DNA of 64,000 nucleotides from Symsagittifera roscoffensis (lineage: Eukaryota > Xenacoelomorpha > Acoela > Convolutidae). Shown here piece after piece: positions 42,001 to 54,636 of the stretch (the first letter of the stretch is position 1; every line of letters starts with the position of its first letter). Under the pieces are notes generated by a model. It made no database searches and was not told where the DNA came from. It worked only from the letters and a program-made list of their open reading frames with translations. The DNA is taken from assembly GCF_963678635.1 (NCBI RefSeq), contig NC_087069.1, positions 28,744,776 through 28,808,775 of the forward strand, read 5' to 3'. The position numbers were made by a program, and so were the translations under genes.

Positions 42001-43299
42001 TCCATGGAAATCCGGTGCGGGGGATACATGTCACGGGTACATGTCCGGCCGACATTTGAGCTGAACACATTGACGGTACATGACATAAATTAACTGATTC
42101 ATGATTCATGTTAGTTTAATTCTCATAAGTTTTTTCTGTCATTGGTTATTCTTAGGTTATTACCTCAGTTAATTGACCTATTTATTTTTCTAAATATCAT
42201 CAGGAGTTTTTTTTGAAAAATTTGGGGACAAAAATTGAATTAAGTTCTGATGATTTTTAAGTTAGGTATTTCATGCTTTACTTTATACTTTAAAAAAAAT
42301 GATTTTTAAGTCTTACATATTTCGTAGCCTCTTGTTTTTAAGCGATTGCAAACTCCGGATTTAAAAAACCTTGGGGAAAAACCTTTAAGGTTTTTGCAAT
42401 TTTTGTTTTTTGTCTTCAAGATTCCTTCTATTTTCGATTTTTGACGCAATAATGCCAACTATCAACAAAATGTTTCAGAACTCTCAAAATTTGTTCAAGA
42501 TAATCGGTAAAAACGCACAACTTGATTAACCTGGTGAGCCATCATCATCATCAACTTATTGCAAAAATGAAAGAAACAATTTTAAGGGAAAGTCTAGATC
42601 CGAATTACAAGACACTTGCTCTCGCAAGTGTAACAGTAAAATCAGCCCAGCCGAATAAGTTCATTGAAAACACGTTTGTGCCAAAGCGCCAAAATTTGTA
42701 ATTTTCGAGATTTTAAGCTAGTTTTAATGGAAAAAATTGCTGTTTTGATTATTTCTGAGATCAATTGCACTTGCCAGAATCTGATGAAGAACTAATACTT
42801 AACTAATTCATTTCTGGAGAAGTACTGATTTTCTCTGTGACTTCAACCCGGGGTTTTTGTGTTTGGTTCTGTTCAAAAGAGATCAAAAACACAAAAACAT
42901 AAGGTTGCGATGTTACTCGAGCACATGTGAGACTTATTAGAACAGCTTATCTCTCAGTGCAAAATTGCAGTTAACCAATCAAAGGGTTTTATTATCGTGA
43001 TAAACTCAGGAACATTAGTTTTCAGCTTATTGAACACCTCATTTGAACAAATTACGCGCATGCTAATAGGCACATTCCTTACCACTCCTATTGTAGAGAC
43101 AATGTGCTGCAGTTAGTATGTAATTTTCCTTGATTATTGTTCCACCACATCCGTAATAGCCTGAAGGATGAGCATCGTCGAAGATCTGGAGAACGACAAA
43201 GAACTTGCGATGTGGCGCATTGTAGCCATTTATTATGGCCCTTTCTTGGTTTTCGGCCAGACTAGTAGCTAAAACGAACCAAATAAATTTTAGTATCAT
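39056..43299 (-). CDS. Chymotrypsin-fold serine protease, three exons, 265 aa
   Basis: Exon 1 is 43083-43299 (signal peptide, start of the mature chain IINGY, TAAHC, donor G/GTAAGG, phase 1). Exon 2 is 39912-40029 (acceptor AATTCAG, donor G/GTTTGT, phase 2). Exon 3 is 39056-39518 (acceptor TTTGTTTCAG to stop). Phases match at both junctions, and 798 coding nt give 265 residues, usual for the S1 family. His is in exon 1, Asp in NDIALL and Ser in CRGDSGGP. Alignment to trypsin puts Ser rather than Asp at the S1 pocket position 189 (SACRGDSGGP), which suggests chymotrypsin-like specificity. The protein should be a secreted zymogen. Intron 1 (40030-43082) is long and intron 2 is 39519-39911. Exon 2 is the least certain but fits in phase and length. 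Confidence 0.85.
40030..43082 (-). other. Intron 1 of the serine protease gene
   Basis: About 3 kb of AT-rich DNA without recognisable genes or complete transposons. A stretch near 41122-41180 (GCGCTGAGTGGGTTCACAAA) recurs at 41608-41645. Confidence 0.5.
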
Positions 43300-43966
43300 T
43301 TCCTCAGCTCAAACTTATTCACCCAGAATAATCACAAAAATGTTTATTAAAAAATCTGTTATTTTGTTCCAAAAAACAAGTAGGTTTGTCGTACTCCCAT
43401 GTGATAATTTTGCCACGTTTTTGTTTCAATTCTAAAAAACCACAGATAATTTAATTGGCCCTGTTAAGCTTATTCAGTTGTATGCATAGCAATAACTGAA
43501 GAAAAAAAGTGTTGTACTGATATTTTTTGGTTCTGAAAATCATTCTCAATACTACTTAGACAGAGTTAAGCTTTATCATCACGTACACGAGTTTCAAAAC
43601 ATGAGTTATATGCAACAAAATATCACTGCATGAAGTTCCAAATGTGAGCGCTAGCGCAAGTTAAATTGATACTGTTTCAATTTCTAAAACTTTTTCATGG
43701 TAAAGTTGTTTTTTTTTTCTAGAAAAAAAAAACAATAATTTTATGCTGACTCAAAAAAAGGTTTTGTCGCTAAATAATGAGTACTTTCGAACAAAATATA
43801 CTTTCTATTAACTCAGCCAGATAGCTTGATTTCACTGGAATTTTATGTTTGTCAGTTGGAGTCGTAAAAATGCTTTTGCAACATGATAAGCACACATAAA
43901 TCAAAATTACAGGTGAACCGTCTTGAAAATTGAAAAAATTTGGGATGTGATTGGTCAGGGAACCAA
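43300..43966. other. Upstream region of the serine protease gene
   Basis: Bases 43300-43445 form the 5' flank that is duplicated near 44395-44545. No promoter element is distinctive. No other gene is seen. Confidence 0.3.
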
Positions 43967-44550
43967 ATAAATTTTAGTATCATATCCAGTAGCCGGTTTA
44001 GGGTTTGTACGTACACCCCCCAACCACAAAAAAATCGACCCCTTGCCGACCTTAAAGGTTCCCCCCTTAAGATTAATTTGAGATATCTGCTTTTGGATGA
44101 CTGACCTTAAAATTTTTCTAAAGGAGCTTTTGGAGCCAAAGTATTTTGAGGGGGAGCGCGCGCCAAAAAAACGCTATTTTTGGACTGTTTTTCGAAAAAA
44201 TTGCCTGCGGCGCAGAAAATTTTGTCAATATAAGATTTTTTTAGTCATTGGGGAGAGCTCAAAAAATCAATTTCGTCGATCTAAAAAAGAAGCCGAGAAA
44301 AATTTCTTTTTTTTTTTTGAAAATCCGCCCCCCCTCGAGAAGTTCCTCGATCTGCACTTGATCATATCCACTACTAGTGAAAAAATTCTTCTGCTCAAGT
44401 TTTTCAACCCAGTATAATCACAAAAAAAAACAAGATCTTAAAAAATCCGTATTTTCATTCCAAAAAGTAGACTTATCGTACTCCCATATGATATTTTTGC
44501 CATTTTTTTTTCAGTTCTTTAAAAATCACAAAAAGCTTGTGTTTTTGTTA
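43967..44550 (-). pseudogene. Partial duplication of the protease gene 5' end, split by a MITE
   Basis: A 24-bp stretch at about 43970-43993 repeats the first codons of exon 1 (compare 43275-43298). Bases 44395-44545 match the 5' flank at 43317-43445 with moderate divergence. The hAT-like MITE at 43987-44360 sits between the two halves. Only about eight codons are present, so this is a relic. Confidence 0.6.
43987..44360. mobile_element. hAT-like MITE with 8-bp target duplication
   Basis: The element is bounded by ATCATATC at 43979-43986 and again at 44361-44368. The left end is CAGTAGCCGGTTTAGG and the right end is the reverse of CAAGTGCAGATCGAGG, a degenerate inverted pair. Internal sequence (GGGGGAGCGCGCGCC, CTGCGGCGCAG) matches fragments at 31033 and 62997. 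There is no transposase. Confidence 0.6.
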
Positions 44551-45534
44551 TATTTTGAAATAAATACATATTTTTTTTGATTATCCTCAATTAGAATCAA
44601 GCTGTAGGAATCACTGGGGCTTTTCAATCAATGGGATGTTAATAACCTGTGTTTTTGTGTTTGCTCGCGATGAAGAAAAATGGAACCAAATTTGATGCAC
44701 GAAAAATGCTGCAAGTAAAACGGCAAAAACGGCAATTTTTTGGACTGTCCTTTGACACCGACGAAAAGGGTTTTAATTTTAAAAAGTTCAAAAAATGAAA
44801 AGAAATTTAAGTTTTTTTTTGTTTCGTTTTCTGATTTATATCAAAACAATTTATATAAATTACAAAAGTAGAATCTCCCATCTAGCCAAGTTTTAATTTT
44901 GAAAAATGATTTTGTATAAATATGCATTCTAAAAAATCGCATATTAGACTGCTTGACTGCTTGAGAAAACTTTTCAAAAGGAAACCTATTTTTTTCTAGT
45001 AGTTCACCAACTTCTTATTCATCGTTGTTTTTTTAATAATTTTTATTTTTTTTTATTAAATAGTTTGCCCTCAGAATTGACCCGCACTGGAGTTTTATGG
45101 GACTATAATGGTTTATAGCGGCAAAAAATTTAACCCATGTAATTGATTTTCAAGACCCATCCAATCATGAAGATGGATTTCTAGGAGACTTTATTCGATG
45201 ATTTTCAATGTTTAAAAATCCCCTGTAAACGATTATATTGACAATATAATCAATTCTTAGGCCACAAAAATCCAATAAAAAAATTTTGCACAATTACATT
45301 TCATAAATATTCCGCAGACATCATAATGCCAGAAAATCAAAAATCATGCATGAATATGTAACTGGAAATAGAAAAAAAAACTGGGGTTTTTTAAATTATT
45401 TTCATGTTTCCTTTCTTTTCTCCTGGTGCTGCTGTTAAAGACTGCGGCGCAGTTGTAGGATCTCTGTACACCCCCTCCCCCTCCCCTCGGGTATCTAGTA
45501 ACGAAGATCCTCCCTATAAAGAAATAAATCAATA
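44551..45534. other. AT-rich intergenic DNA
   Basis: No gene, RNA or clear repeat recognised. Confidence 0.25.
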
Positions 45535-45542
45535 GTTAAGCA

Positions 45543-45961
45543 CAGGGGCGGATCTAGGATTTTGTCGAGGGGGGGGGGGGATTTTCAAAAAATTTTCCTA
45601 AAATTTGACGACCTTTTTTTTAGGTCAATCAAATTGATTTTTCGAGCTCTCCCAAAGCACTGTTTTGCCTCTATTTTGGCTAAATTTTATGCACCGAAGG
45701 CAAATTTTTGAAAAAACAGTAAAAAAAAAAGTCGTTTTTGGGCACTTTTTGAAAAATTTTGACAAAAAAAATCGCGTTTTTTTTGGCGCGCGCTCCCCCT
45801 CAAAGTTAGTATATATTGGCGCCAAAGGCGCCTTTAGAAAAATTTTAAGGTCGGTCGGCCAAAAATGGATTTCAGAAAAGTATCAAAGGGGGGACCCTTT
45901 GGGTCGGCAGGGGGTCGAATCCCTGAGGAGGGGGCGTCCGCCCCCCCTAAATCCGCCCCTG
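45543..45961. mobile_element. hAT-family MITE, 419 bp
   Basis: The terminal inverted repeat begins CAGGGGCGGAT and ends ATCCGCCCCTG. Exact 8-bp target duplications, GTTAAGCA, flank it (45535-45542 and 45962-45969). An 8-bp duplication with CAGGGG ends is diagnostic of hAT elements. No transposase is encoded, so it is non-autonomous. Confidence 0.9.
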
Positions 45962-45969
45962 GTTAAGCA

Positions 45970-47934
45970 TATGAGACTTTTTTACCTAGTAAAAAATCTC
46001 CCCTTTTGCAAAAGGGGATATAGTTACAGATATCCCAATTGTAGCCTTGTGCTTGTTTTGGTGTAGAATGGAGGTTGTTATCGTGGTGCAGTTGTTGTAG
46101 CATCGTGAACACATGCTTGATGAGGAAATTCTACAGGACATTCTACCGGAAATTCTGCCCACAAGTACCTTTTTTTTCTAGCGAGGAAAAACATGGATTT
46201 TATCTAATTTGTGAGCAGAACTAAGGTAAGAAAGAGATAATTATAGGAAAGTTCCTGCTCTATTAAAACATTCCAAAAAGATTTTCTGGTCCGATATTTA
46301 GATTATAAGTTAGAAGTTAAGTATTTCTCTTCAGAATTAAAGAGCTTGTTCGGTTCTGGTTAGGGGATATTGAACGTTTTTTCGGATTCTGACAAAATGC
46401 TATATATTAAAAAAATGTAGGAAAAAAGCATGATAAGCATTTTTTGCCTACAATGGAATTGTTTGATAGACATTTTTCCCAAAAAAAGAAATTACGTGAT
46501 ACTCATTTTTTTTCATGTAATTTGTTTTGTTTCTCGTCATGAAACGCATAAAACTAAAACATTTTTCAATGTGGAAACCAACAGGTTCAACGGCATTGAA
46601 ACTGCATATTAATCTACGTTTTAACAGAAGACAGGTAACATAAAAATTGAAATCCACAAAAAACTATAGCATAAAATGCATTTTTTGTTAATGGCTACGA
46701 GTTTAAAAAAGTGACATCTTTTCTTAGACAGCTTTAGGTAATATGTTAAAACCTAAAACTGAAAAGTATAAAATCTGCTTTCACCAATTTCGTTGTGATC
46801 CTTTATTCTTTCGTGTGAAAAGTGGACTATGGTATATGCAAGAGTTTGAAAATTTTGCACGCAAAAATCTTTGAGAACGTGTAATTTTTTTTTCTTAAAA
46901 CTAGTTTGGAAAAGTTTGAATCAATAAAAATTAGTCAAAAACTTTTTTTGAAGTAAATGACTCAAAAGTTCTATTTAGTTTTAAAAAAAGTCACTTTTCA
47001 AAAATTTTAAAGAAAGTTTTAAGACAGGGGAATTTTCCTACAATTCTTATACGAATTTCTAAAATAGTGAAATTTTTTGTAGCATGGTCAACCCGGTATA
47101 TCTTGCAAAAAGTTATTAACCTCAAGGTTTGCAACTCTGCAGGAACAAAATCAATTCAGAAAGATTTGATGCCCTAACAAAAGTTATCGAAAAATAACTC
47201 ATTAATGGAGTAGCTTAGAAAATGGAGATTGATCTTCCTCAATAAAAAAGACAATCTAACATGAATTGTGACAGTGATTAAACTAGTTCACTCCATTTTA
47301 AATTGTTAAGATTCTGATGCTAAAAAATATTTAACCTTCGGAGTTGGCTGTCACCTTTGGTTGACCTCTTTTTCATTGTCTCCCACTAACGTTTGATATA
47401 CAGTTCTATACCATTCTTCAACCTATAACATGAAAATTACAGTCCGAAAAACAACCTCTTAACAAGTTAGCATGGCGCTGATTGAACTCTTTTAGAATAA
47501 AATCGTTTTGGCCTCCAGAAATATCAGAACCACCCATGCTATGGAATTTCTGGCTTAATCGATTTCAATGGGGAATGGTGACCAAGCATGGGATTATTAC
47601 GAAAAACGTTTACTGCAGCCAATAAAACGTTTACTGCAGCCAAATTACTGCGTTTGCGGCGTTTTTCGTGTTATAAGTAGAGCTCTAGATACCATACTCA
47701 CTAATTATTTCTAATCAAGTAAGCTTCCCTGAACAGACATCAGGGAAGTTGTTGGAAAATTGAACCAACCTCATTTATCTCAAAAATCGTTTCTGCTATG
47801 TTTGGTAAGACACGAAAATTGTCAAAACATCTATAATAGTTTATTAGCAATCAGTGCTTTTTCCTTTTTTTCACTCAACCTTAATAATATGAATACATGT
47901 TTCTTGATTATTTGCTGATGACAGGCACATGGGG
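45970..47934. other. AT-rich intergenic DNA
   Basis: Short motifs such as GATAAGCATTTTTT near 46434 echo the 118-bp array. No gene is recognised. Confidence 0.25.
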
Positions 47935-48890
47935 TTGCAAAACTTTTACTCCAATGAAGTATGACCTTCTCGTGGAGCGTTCAGGTAACCGCCAGCCGCC
48001 ATTTTCAAACTGCGAGGTCGAATCTATTGGATCATTTTATGTAACCATTCGTCAATCCTCCGAGAAACGCTTGGGTTTTCTTTTGACTTCTTTATTGTAT
48101 AGCGCATATCATTTTGAGTTGGTTCAATCTATAGACAAAAATTCATATGTGATGGCTATCGAGTGCTTTATTTCTAGGCTAGAAACACCATCGTGAATTT
48201 GGCCGGACAATGGAACGAACTTTGTAGGAGCCGAAGAAGAGCTTCTTCTGTGCATCAAAATTTGGAACGCAGAAGCTCCATTATCGCTCATGCACGAAGG
48301 CATTAAGTGGAAGTATACTCCAGCTAGTACAAAGCATCAACATGGAGCAAAAGAGAAAAGGGCGCGCGTTTGTAAGCGCTTGTTTCATGCAATCTTAGGG
48401 TCAAGAAAATTGACCGACGAGATTTTGAACACCGCCATGTGCCTAGCTGAAAGATCACTTAACACCGTCCGCTCAATGCTGTTTCCGACTACCCAGATAG
48501 TCTTGAGGCTTTGACGCAGAATCAGTTTGTGTTTGGTAGACTCAGTCTGACGTTTCGATCTCTAAGATCGAGCGTAAAATACTCTCTCTCTAAACACTAT
48601 GCCCGTGAGCAGTACCACACAAACAATGAAAAACGTGAATTCGTCTTGACGCTCACTAAAATTGTTAGATGACATGCTCTTCCCGAAGATAATTTATGAA
48701 GAGGAGAATTATAGTGGTTATTTGATTCGACTAGCCCTATGGGTCATTACCCACTATGGCGTGTAATGTCACCAAACTAAGGGAGAGACAACGTCGCCCG
48801 TTCCGCAAACCTTAAGACCGTCTCTGGAAACTACACTCGACCTCTAAATAAGCACGTACCGTTTCTCGCTCTTCCGGGGGCGGAGGATGA
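47935..48890 (+). pseudogene. BEL/Pao retrotransposon integrase relic
   Basis: Translated pieces follow the BEL/Pao integrase and its C-terminal domain in order: RQPPFSNCEVESIGSFYVT, SSEKRLGFLL, then WPDNGTNFVGAEEELL after an in-frame TGA at 48194-48196. Next come GIKWKYTPAS, SRKLTDEILNTAMCLAE, SLEALTQNQFVFG after a frameshift near 48480, and GELWWLFDS near 48706. At least one nonsense codon and two frameshifts are present. RT and Gag are absent, so it is an old fragment. Confidence 0.8.
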
Positions 48891-50741
48891 TAAAGCTACA
48901 TAGCATCAATTTGAAAGTATATAAAAACTAGTATAAGGGCAGAATAAACGAGCCTACACGCACTTAATTGTTCGAATGATCTGGCGGATTTGGCGTAACT
49001 TCGCATCCTGCCTAGGTCGCATCCTTTACAAAACTCAAATTTGAGCAAAACCCGAGAGAACGTAAAATTCTTAACAATCAGAAGACTGCACTTAACATTT
49101 TTAAAACTGGAAATTTGTACAAAATTGGATTTCATTTGAATTTCTGTTAATTCAATTGAGTGAACTGAATATGGTTTCTTTGTAAAAATCAAAAACCCCC
49201 AACTCAACAGTTGATCAATCCCAGTTTTTGCCTGATACGTTTTATGTTGTTCCAATTTTCTAGCAATAATTTTTGAATTTCAAACCGAGTCTGTTGTGTT
49301 TTTCATTATGAAATGAGCAGAATGAGCCTACTTCTTCAGTGCATTTTCATTTGAAATCAAAAAAGTATGGTTTAACAGTTAAATAATCCTTGGTTGAAGA
49401 GTTCACTCAGAATTATTGTTCACAAAAACACACAAATTGCGCAAACAAAACAAGAAAACCAAAAACAATGGCAAAATTACTGCTGTGCTGCAAACCTGTG
49501 CGTAACTAGACAAATGAACATGTTGCAGACTAAAAATGTTTTCGAGAAAAACTCCAAAAACTATTCCTGAAAATTTTTTCTATCATTTTATCAAAAATCT
49601 GCAAGAACCAAAATAAAAAATCGTGATTGCGATCTCAATGCAGTTTCGAATAAGGAGTTTTCTAAATAATTGGAAAAAAATGGACAAACAAACAAAGCTT
49701 TTGAATTTTTTCTTTGTTTCTTTTCCCAGCTGAAACTACAAAGCTTTCAAGTTATTTAATTCGATGAAAAAATCAAGCTCAAAGTTGTTGATGAAAATAA
49801 CAGCCCAGTTCAAAAAAACTTCAGCCACATAACATCAGAAAGTTTTTTCGTTTTTCAAAAAAGTTTATTCCAGAGTTATTCAAAACAATAAAAGTTTTGC
49901 TTATTTATAATTCTTATGACATAAAATTGATATCAAAAATTGTTGTCCATCTCCTCCGTCTGTCCTTAGTAAAATTTCGAAGAAAATGCTATCGTCTATC
50001 ACTACGAGTATGTCTTTCATTGTTGAAAACCAAGTTTTGTGCAGTTTTAGTTTTGCTTTCTGAAAAAACTGCTCATCAGCACAATTAGTTTCACAATTGT
50101 CTGAAGCAACAAGAAACAATACTGACAATCGTTTCAAGTGTTGCAATGTAATTATTCATTTAATTAATGCTTTTAAAACTGTTAATTCTAGAAAGTACCT
50201 ATATGTGCTTCACTGCATGGGCAAAAAAGGCGATGTTGGAAACTCAAATCAAACATATTGATCAATGTTGTGTTTTAGATAATAAAAATTCCAAAAAATT
50301 ATATATTTCTTAAAATTAGATCATTTTGATGTCCTCTTTTTAGCTTCTACAAAAATAATAAGATTTATAAAGTTCCTAATGTATGAAGTTTTTCAGAAAA
50401 GTCCAGAAGGATAAAAGTAAATTAATTTAATCAGATGATATCATAAACATATAACTTACAGTTTTTTCATATTCTTCACAAAACAAAATCAAATCAAAAA
50501 TTATGATTGCCCGGTATCTAAAGCCACTTATGTGAAAGGATTAGCTTTGCATCTCGATCAATGATTGAAAATTGAAAATCAGATGAAAAATTACTGCAAC
50601 AGAGTTTTAAACCAAAACGGATGTTTACTTTTTCAAAAAGTCATTTGGACCATCTTCAGAGAATACTGTTCAAAACCTCATACACATTTTATAGAGTATG
50701 GTATAAGTGACTATGGCTGAGTTGAAACCAGTTTTTTTACT
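48891..50741. other. AT-rich intergenic DNA
   Basis: No gene, RNA or strong repeat recognised. Confidence 0.25.
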
Positions 50742-52065
50742 GTGTTAATGAGTAACTCGTATGATGACATAATTCATTTTCTAACGGATTCTATGTTCCA
50801 ATCATAAAAACTGTGCATTTTTTTTTTCAATTTAAATGCGAATAGATTGTTAGAACATACCGCAGGTTTATTTTTCCCATGTAACTATAATAAAAATACT
50901 GTACTCGCCAAAAATCAAAAATTATTTATTCAATCTACTTTATTCTTCAAAACTGAATTGGGGAAAAACTAAGGCTTTCAGAGCTTCTAAAGTGCTCATC
51001 AAATTTCACATGTTCAAATTTTTACCATTAGAAACCCCGCTAAGTCTTCCAGAAATCGTTAAACCAGAGGTTTTTCAGACAATTACTTACAAGATGTTTT
51101 TAGCGGGAGGATTGATTTCAAATTAGAAGTAAAATCACAATGACAAGATTTTTGGAAAACAGAACTGTAAATCTTCGAAGCATTCATAAAAGTGCTTTCT
51201 AGAACAAATCTCTTGTAAAAAATTCCTTTACAGAGGAAATTTTTTATGAGAGTTACTGTAACAAAAACGGCCAGTTTTGATTTCCTTAAGACGTTCAAAA
51301 ACCAACAATAAATTTTTTAAATAGACTTCTATTTCAGCTCACATAAGTATCATTTTCATGGTGCAGTCTTACAACTATGAGCTTTTTTCCTCCAGTTTCC
51401 CCCAACCCTTTCAAAACAAATTTGAAATTTTTTTTTAAATGTCATAATGCAATGAAATTTGTCGTGGTGAACAAAACGGCAACTGTGAACAGATTTTTTC
51501 TCCATACTTTACATCGTGACATCACGCTTTTAGCCGTAATAACACTTAAAACAAAAATAAAACTCACAAGTATGCTCTTTTTCCTTTCCCCCAACCCACC
51601 TCACACAAGCATCATTTTTATGGTCTAACGAGTAGTTTTACAAGTTGATTATGAAGACCAAATATGTTTTTCATGGCTTAATTTATCTGAATGCAAATTT
51701 TCATGACAATCGAGCAATGTGAACAATAGTTTTAATTATAAAAATATGCAGGTGGGGGGAAAAGGAAAAAGAGCTCAGATCTATTTCAATTATTTTGTTT
51801 TCCTTCTCATTTTCAACATAATAAATGCATTCAACCAAAATATTTTTTAAGAGTACATTGGAGAAGAACAGTTGAGAGTTGAGGGGGGCCTGGAAAAGAG
51901 TAGCTAACTCGTTGGTTTGTATCGTTCAACTAGAGATTAAGGCTTTCCATCAACGTATCCAACAAGAAACTTCGTAATTGGACCCTCAGAATACCAACTC
52001 AAGACAATTATTTTAGAAAAAAGGCATGATTTTTGGTTACCCAATTCGGCTCTTTTTCCTTCCCC
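50742..52065. repeat. Tandem duplication 1, copy A
   Basis: Nearly identical to 52066-53409 (offset 1324-1325 bp). Contains one GGCTCTTTTTCC-family MITE at 51574-51774. The 71-aa minus frame is identical in both copies only because the duplication is recent. Confidence 0.95.
51574..51774. mobile_element. ~200-bp MITE, GCTCTTTTTCCTTTCCCCC ends
   Basis: Begins GCTCTTTTTCCTTTCCCCC and ends with the inverse, GGGGGGAAAAGGAAAAAGAGC. The body contains ACGAGTAGTTTTACAAGTTG. No coding capacity. Confidence 0.75.
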
Positions 52066-53409
52066 GTGTTAATGAGTAACTCGTATGATGACATAATTCA
52101 TTTTCTAACGGATTCTATGTTCCAATCATAAAAACTGTGCATTTTTTTTTTTCAATTTAAATGCGAATAGATTGTTAGAACATACCGCAGGTTTATTTTT
52201 CCCATGTAACTATAATAAAAATACTGTACTCGCCAAAAATCAAAAATTATTTATTCAATCTACTTTATTCTTCAAAACTGAATTGGGGAAAAACTAAGGC
52301 TTTCAGAGCTTCTAAAGTGCTCATCAAATTTCACATGTTCAAATTTTTACCATTAGAAACCCCGCTAAGTCTTCCAGAAATCGTTAAACCAGAGGTTTTT
52401 CAGACAATTACTTACAAGATGTTTTTAGCGGGAGGATTGATTTCAAATTAGAAGTAAAATCACAATGACAAGATTTTTGGAAAACAGAACTGTAAATCTT
52501 CGAAGCATTCATAAAAGTGCTTTCTAGAACAAATCTCTTGTAAAAAATTCCTTTACAGAGGAAATTTTTTATGAGAGTTACTGTAACAAAAACGGCCAGT
52601 TTTGATTTCCTTAAGACGTTCAAAAATCAACAATAAATTTTTTAAATAGACTTCTATTTCAGCTCACATAAGTATCATTTTCATGGTGCAGTCTTACAAC
52701 TATGAGCTTTTTTCCTCCAGTTTCCCCCAACCTTTTCAAAACAAATTTGAATTTTTTTTTTTAAATGTCATAATGCAATGAAATTTGTCGTGGTGAACAA
52801 AACGGCAACTGTGAACAGATTTTTTCTCCATACTTTACATCGTGACATCACGCTTTTAGCCGTAATAACACTTAAAACAAAAATAAAACTCACCTAGTAA
52901 TTCTAGCAATTCAAATGGCTCTTTTTCCTTTCCCCCAACCCACCTCACACAAGCATCAATTTTATGGTCTAACGAGTAGTTTTACAAGTTGATTATGAAG
53001 ACCAAATATGTTTTTCATGGCTTAATTTATCTGAATGCAAATTTTCATGACAATCGAGCAATGTGAACAATAGTTTTAATTATAAAAATATGCAGGTGGG
53101 GGGAAAAGGAAAAAGAGCTCAGATCTATTTCAATTATTTTGTTTTCCTTCTCATTTTCAACATAATAAATGCATTCAACCAAAATATTTTTTAAGAGTAC
53201 ATTGGAGAAGAACAGTTGAGAGTTGAGGGGGGCCTGGAAAAGAGTAGCTAACTCGTTGGTTTGTATCGTTCAACTAGAGATTAAGGCTTTCCATCAACGT
53301 ATCCAACAAGAAACTTCGTAATTGGACCCTCAGAATACCAACTCAAGACAATTATTTTAGAAAAAAGGCATGATTTTTGGTTACCCAATTCGGCTCTTTT
53401 TCCTTCCCC
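52066..53409. repeat. Tandem duplication 1, copy B
   Basis: Copy of 50742-52065. The boundary between the copies falls in the C-run of a MITE end (CTCTTTTTCCTTCCCC, then GTGTTAATG). Confidence 0.95.
52918..53119. mobile_element. ~200-bp MITE, second copy within the duplication
   Basis: Same ends and body as 51574-51774. The left flank differs (CTAGTAATTCTAGCAATTCAAATG), so copy A may have lost bases at this edge. Confidence 0.75.
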
Positions 53410-53860
53410 AACCTAACCCCCCCCCCACCTCACACGAGCTTCAATCTTCAATATATTAGTGTAACGAGTGGTTCTACGAGGTTGAGTATGAAGACCAAAT
53501 ATGTTTGTCGTGGCCCTATTAGTCTAGTGTATTAGCCTTAGTGTAAATTTTCGGCTCTTTTTCCTTCAACCCCCCCCCCCCCCCCCCCACCAGCAAAACT
53601 TTACAAGTGAAGTTTTGTTCACTTTATCCGAATGTTGCAAAAATTGGCATGCGAACTAGTTGGACCATGACAAACATTTTTGATCTTCATAATTAACCTT
53701 GTAAAACCCCTCGTTACACCATAAAATTGACGCTTATGTGAGGTGGGGGGGGGGGGGGGTTGGAGGAAAAAGTGCCAAATTTTCATAATAATCGGACAAT
53801 GTGGTCAACAAATTTACATGTAAAAATTTGCAGGTGGGGGGGGAAGGAAAAAGAGCCCTC
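53391..53860. mobile_element. Cluster of joined MITEs of the GGCTCTTTTTCC family
   Basis: A left-truncated pair: 53391-53552 is one partial copy, 53553-53775 is a complete copy in the other orientation with long C and G runs, and 53776-53858 is a third partial copy ending GGAAGGAAAAAGAGCC. Confidence 0.65.
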
Positions 53861-54636
53861 AATTCCATGCAAATTGCATTCTGGAAAACAGCCCCGCTAA
53901 AAATCAAAACAAGCACGTGACTTATAAAAGACATATTTGCAAAAAAAAAAAAACTTTTATACTCGGGTGAAAAAGCACCAAACTTCTGAAACTGCAGTTG
54001 GCAAGTTAGTTTTTCCACCTTTCTTTTACACGTCTCCATTTCAGTTTTCCATTCCCTTCGTGAAGTTACAACTTGAATCTGTTAAAAAACTGTTCATACT
54101 GAAGCAATAAAAAAATCTGTTCTTTTGATTTTTGCTTTTTCGAACATCAACGTCAGAATGTTGTCCCCACCCCACCTTTGAATTTTTTGATTTTTACTTC
54201 TGTGTTATCTGTTACGCAATATTTTGGCTACACACGTGATGTTATGATGTAAGATTTTGTTTAAAGATTGTAATTGAAAGGTCAAGGGGAACATTCGAAC
54301 CGTTTTAATCAAGTCTGAGAAAGTCGAGTCGTGGGGGACTGCAAACGTGCTTCTTACACTAACGTTAACAAAAGCTCCCACTCAAAATTACAAAAAAAAC
54401 ACCCAAGTTGCTAACTTAAAAACTATTGGCTTGTTTTCAGTTTTTCGGTTTCCCACACTTAACTTAAAATTGTTTGAAAACTGTTTGCACGGCAATTGAC
54501 AACAGAGTTATGCTGTAATTTTTTTTTCGGGATAGGGGGAGTGGAAAAGAGCTGGTCATGTCCGAATTCATTAACAGGAACAAACGTTTTACCAAAGTTC
54601 TCGAAGTTCTTAATTTCTCCCTTCTATCCAAAGTCG
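53861..54636. other. AT-rich intergenic DNA with MITE fragments
   Basis: A related end (GGGGGAGTGGAAAAGAGC) occurs near 54536-54551. No gene is recognised. Confidence 0.3.

Noticed and set aside
51083-51298. 71-aa ORF identical at 52408-52623
   Set aside because: Identity follows from the tandem duplication. No start context or domain supports a gene.
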